DNA of 64,000 nucleotides. Source: Sinonovacula constricta. Lineage: Eukaryota; Mollusca; Bivalvia; Cardiida; Solecurtidae. This document shows, piece after piece, positions 60,185 through 64,000 of the stretch (position 1 is the first letter of the stretch; each line of letters opens with the position of its first letter). The stretch is from the NCBI GenBank assembly GCA_007844125.1, contig CM017563.1, forward strand, positions 25,946,694 through 26,010,693, given 5' to 3'. The notes under the pieces are model-generated. The model saw only the letters and a list, made by a program, of their open reading frames with translations. It searched no databases and was not told the DNA's origin. The translations under genes were made by a program, and so were the position numbers.

Positions 60185-62250
60185 GGAACTGGCTCTGAGT
60201 GCCTGTCCTAGGCTACACATGGGGCTTGTCAGAACTGGCCCTGAGTGCCTGTCCTAGGCTACACATGGGGCTGGTCTGAACTGGCCCTGAGTGCCTGTCC
60301 TAGGCTACACATGGGCTGGTCTGAACTGGCACTGAGTGCCTGTCCTAGGCTACACATGGGGCTGGTCAGAACTGGCCCTGAGTGACTATCCTAGACCACA
60401 TATGGGGCTGGTCTGAACTGGCCCTGAGTGACTGTCCTAGGCTACACATGGGGCTGGTCTGAACTGGCCCTGAGTGCCTGTCCTAGGCTACACATGGGCT
60501 GGTCTGAACTGGCACTGAGTGACTGTCCTAGGCTACACATGGGGCTGGTAAGCTGGCCCTGAGTGCCTGTCCTAGGCCACACATAGGGCTGGTCAGAACT
60601 GGCTCTGAGTGCCTGTCCTAGGCCACACATGGGGCTGGTCAGAACTGGCCCTGAGTGACTATCCTAGACCACACATGGGGCTGGTCAGAACTGGCCCTGA
60701 GTGACTGTCCTAGACCACACATGGGGCTGGTCTGAACTGGTCTTGAGTGCCTGTCCTAGACCACACATGGGGCTGGTCAGAACTGGCCCTGAGTGACTAT
60801 CCTAGACCACACATAGGGCTGGTCAGAACTGGCCCTGAGTGACTATCCTAGACCACACATGGGGCTGGTCAGAACTGGCCCTGAGTGACTATCCTAGACC
60901 ACACATATGGGGCTGGTCAGAACTGGCCCTGAGTGACTATCCAAGACCACAAATGGGGCTGGTCAGAACTGGCCCTGATTGACTATCCTAGACCACACAT
61001 GGGGCTGGTCAGAACTGGCCCTGAGTGACTATCCTAGACCACACATGGGGCTGGTCAGAACTGGCCCTGAGTGACTATCCTAGACCACACATGGGGCTGG
61101 TCAGAACTGGCCCTAAGTGACTATTCTAGACCACACATGGGGCTGGTCAGAACTGGCCCTAAGTGACTATCCTAGACCACACATGGGGCTGGTCAGAACT
61201 GGCCCTGAGTGACTATCCTAGACCACACATGGGGCTGGTCAGAACTGGCACTGAGTGACTATCCTAGACCACACATGGGGCTGGTCAGAACTGGCCCTGA
61301 GTGACTGTCCTAGACCACACATGGGGCTGGTCAAAACTGGCCTTGATTGACTGTCCTAGACCACACATGGGGCTGGTCAGAACTGGCCCTGAGTGACTGT
61401 CCTAGACCACACATGGGGCTGGTCAGAACTGGTCCTGAGTGACTGTCCTAGACCACACATGGGGCTGGTCAGAACTGGCCACGAGTGACTATCCTAGACC
61501 ACACATGGGACTGGTCAGAACTGGCCCTGAGTGACTATCCTAGACCACACATGGGGCTGGTCAGAACTGGCCCTGAGTGACTATCCTAGACCACACATGG
61601 GGCTGGTCAGAACTGGCCCTGAGTGACTGTCTTAGGCCACACATGGGGCTGGTCAGAACTGGCCCTGAGAGACTTTCCTAGGCCACACATTAAGCTGATC
61701 AGAACTGGCCCTGAGTGACTGTCCTAGGTTACACATAGGGCTGGTCAGAACTGGCCCTGAGTGACTGTCCTAGGCCACACATGGGGCTGGTCAGAACTGG
61801 CCCTGAGTGCCTGTCCTAGGCTACATATGGGGCTGGTCTGAACTGGCCCTGTGTGCCTGTCCTAGGCCACACATGGGGCTGGTCAGAAATGGCCCTGAGT
61901 GATTATCCTAGGCCACACATTAAGCTGGTCTAAACTGGCACTGAGTGACTGTCCTAGGCCACACACGGGGCTGGTCAGAACTGGCCCTGAGTGCCTGTCC
62001 TAGGCCACACATAGGGCTGGTCTGAACTCGCCCTGAGTGCCTGTCCTAGGCCACACATGGGGCAGTCAGAAATGGCCCTGAGTGACTATCCTAGGCCACA
62101 CATGGGGCTGGTCTGAGCTCACCCTGAGTTCCTGTGCTAGGCCACACATGGGGCTGGTCTGAACTTGCCCTAAGTGCCTGTCCTAGGCCACACATGGGGC
62201 TGGTCAGAACTGGCTCTGAGTGCCTGTCCTAGGCCACACATGGGGCTGAC
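60185..62250. repeat. 2.1-kb minisatellite of 46-bp units
   Basis: About 45 units of CTGGCCCTGAGTGACTATCC plus TAGACCACACATGGGGCTGGTCAGAA. The central units (about 60640-61620) carry CTATCCTAGACCACAC; both flanks carry CTGTCCTAGGCTACAC or CTGTCCTAGGCCACAC. Some units have indels (CACATATGGGG at ~60900). No long ORF arises since 46 is not a multiple of three. Confidence 0.95.
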
Positions 62251-62734
62251 ATGCTGTGGTCAGGTCATTTATGACAGTCACTTATACCTGCAGGATTGAT
62301 ACAAAGTCTCTCCACTGCATAACACCATGCTTATCTCTCCCCAACCTTTCTTAAAAACGACTCCTGTCTTGTGTTAATGCCTCTTATCTCTGCAAATGTG
62401 ACCCTGTATACTATGTGCAATGCATTGTGCACTGTAGTGAGCCCCAGTCAACAGACCCAGGACCTGCTGCTTTATCTGACTAGCTGGAGGATCTGGCTGG
62501 GTGTAGTACTGGTGTAATTTCCCACACTACAGTTTACCATTACATTAATCTTGCTCTCATCACAGTGTCTTTGCCAATAAGCTGGTTTGTTTATAGGCAG
62601 GTTGAAAATGCAGGATAGCTATACAAGTGAGGACTGAAACTGACTATAGAGCTTTATCTGTAGTCTCAATCCAGGCAGGCACACTAATCAATAACAGGAA
62701 AGTCTCTGAGGCACTCTCACAAATTGGGTAAGGG
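62251..62734. other. Spacer between the two last arrays
   Basis: Unique-looking sequence, no exon recognised. Confidence 0.45.
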
Positions 62735-63710
62735 CAGCTTCAATCTCACTGGGACTTCTCCAGTCTTACTGGGGCAGCTTCAGTCTCACTAAGGTAGCTT
62801 TGGTCTTACTGGGGTGGCTTCAGCCTCACTGGGACAGCTTCAGCCTCACTGGAGCAGCTTCAGCCTCACTGGGTCAGATTCAGTCTTACAAGAACAGCTT
62901 CAGCCTCACTTGGACAGCTTCAGTCTCACTGGGGCAGCTTCAGTCTCACAGGGGCAGCTTCAGCCTCACTGGAGCAGCTTCAGTCTCACTGGAGCAGCTT
63001 CAGTCTCACTGGGGCAGCTTCAGCCTCACTGGGGCAGCTTCAGTCTTACTGGGGCAGCTTCAGTCTCATTGGGACAGCTTCAGCCTCACTGGGGCAGCTT
63101 CAGACTCACTGGGTCAGCTTCAGCCTCCCTGGGACAGCTTCAGCCTCACTGGGGCAGCTTCAGCCTCACTGGGACAGCTTCAGTCTCACTGGGGCAGCTT
63201 CAGTCTCACTGGGGCAGCAGCCTCACTGGGATAGCTTCAGCCTCACTGGGGCAGCTTCAGTCTCACTGGGACAGCTTCAGTCTCACTGGGGCAGCTTCAG
63301 TCTCACTGGGGCAGTTCAGTCTCACTGGGCAGCTTCAGTCTCACTGGGGCAGCTTCAGTCTCACTGGGGCAGCTTCGGTCTCACTGGGGCAGCTTCAGTC
63401 TCACTGGGGCAGCTTCAGTCTCACTAGGACAGCTTAAATCTCACTGGGGCAGCATCAGCCTCACTGGTACAGCTTCACAGCCCAACTGGGACAGCTTCAA
63501 TCTCACTGGGGCAGCATCAGCCTCACTGGGACAGCTTCAGCCCAACTGGGATGGCTTCAATCTCACTGGGGCAGCTTCAGTCTGACTAGGACAGCTTCAG
63601 CCTCACTGGGACAGCTTCACAGCCCAACTGGGATGGCTTCAATCTCACTGGGGCAGCTTCAGTCTGACTAGGACAGCTTCAGCCTCACTGGGGCAGCATC
63701 AGTCACACTG
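62735..63710. repeat. 1-kb minisatellite of 20-bp units
   Basis: About 49 units of CAGCTTCAGTCTCACTGGGG with T/C and G/A variants; a larger repeated block (CAGCTTCACAGCCCAACTGG type) recurs near 63470 and 63610. Plus-strand frames are open for 144 and 207 codons; a pol-III-like or coding role is not supported. Confidence 0.94.
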
Positions 63711-64000
63711 ACGGACTTAATTTCCAGTTTCTTTCTTCACTCTCTGGACATGGCTAGCAGGGCAGTCAGTCAGTCTAGTCAATGTCTACAATGCATAAAT
63801 ACCATATGGACCTACATGGGAAGGAAATGTTTCAGGATGTACTTATTTAAACCATTGCTACAGTAATAGGGTTTGTGGGGAAGTTGGTGTACTAGCTTAT
63901 CATTAAGTTATTGTTTTTTCAGATAAACATTGGTGGGGGTTGACGTTTGAATAACATTTAGAGGCAGGAAAGGGATGCTAATGATGAAATAATTGAAAGC
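63711..64000. other. Window end, presumed TBL1XR1 intron
   Basis: A pyrimidine-rich tract with AG (ttgttttttcag, ending 63922) looks like an acceptor, but the sequence after it hits TAA within about ten codons in the required phase. Not called as an exon. Confidence 0.35.

Noticed and set aside
62800..63437. Ser/Gln/Leu-rich plus-strand ORFs of 144 and 207 codons
   Set aside because: Both derive from the 20-bp array, with frame changes at unit boundaries.
63911..64000. A TBL1XR1 exon after the ttgttttttcag acceptor
   Set aside because: The required phase meets a TAA within about ten codons, and the residues do not match TBL1.

Overview
The window is animal nuclear DNA: it is AT-rich and sparse in genes, its genes are broken by introns, and it holds many tRNA-derived SINEs and minisatellites. 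I infer a bivalve mollusc. The main reason is a repeat at 12756-13909 that runs from a 'gagggccatgatagccc' end to a 'tgagcac...gtgctcaggtgagctaaaa' end, a type I know from bivalve genomes. I cannot name the species.

Two protein genes are well supported and both are cut by the window. On the minus strand, five coding exons between 7168 and 800 encode the first ~735 residues of an LRR-ROC-COR (ROCO family) protein most like MFHAS1; its C-terminal part lies beyond the left edge. All five exons join with matching phases and GT/AG borders. On the plus strand, exons at 50338-50396, 51707-51852 and 54528-54678 encode the first ~118 residues of TBL1XR1/TBL1 (ebi), the LisH/F-box-like corepressor subunit; its WD40 exons lie beyond the right edge.

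Roughly a quarter of the window is tandem repeat, in twelve arrays: 54 bp (4201-5290), 38 then 27 bp (8427-10584), 40 bp (13915-15375), 24 bp (20565-23400), ~30-33 bp (25931-27586), 30 bp (27676-27876), 45 bp (38525-40375), 44 bp (52190-53640), 37 bp (55563-55710), 48 bp (56262-57480), 46 bp (60185-62250) and 20 bp (62735-63710). Many periods are multiples of three, so several arrays stay open for hundreds of codons on one or both strands; I do not regard these as genes. Between the arrays lie about ten tRNA-derived SINE copies, decayed bivalve repeats, and two pieces of a retrotransposon ORF on opposite strands (42230-43309).

The most notable structure is in the ROCO gene. The 54-bp array starts exactly at the 3' edge of the LRR exon, and each of its ~20 units copies the exon end together with its 5' splice site (AAG|GTATGA). 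Only the first donor keeps the frame into the GTPase exon; any later donor would carry an in-frame TGA. The gene therefore has about 20 decoy donors in tandem after its true one.
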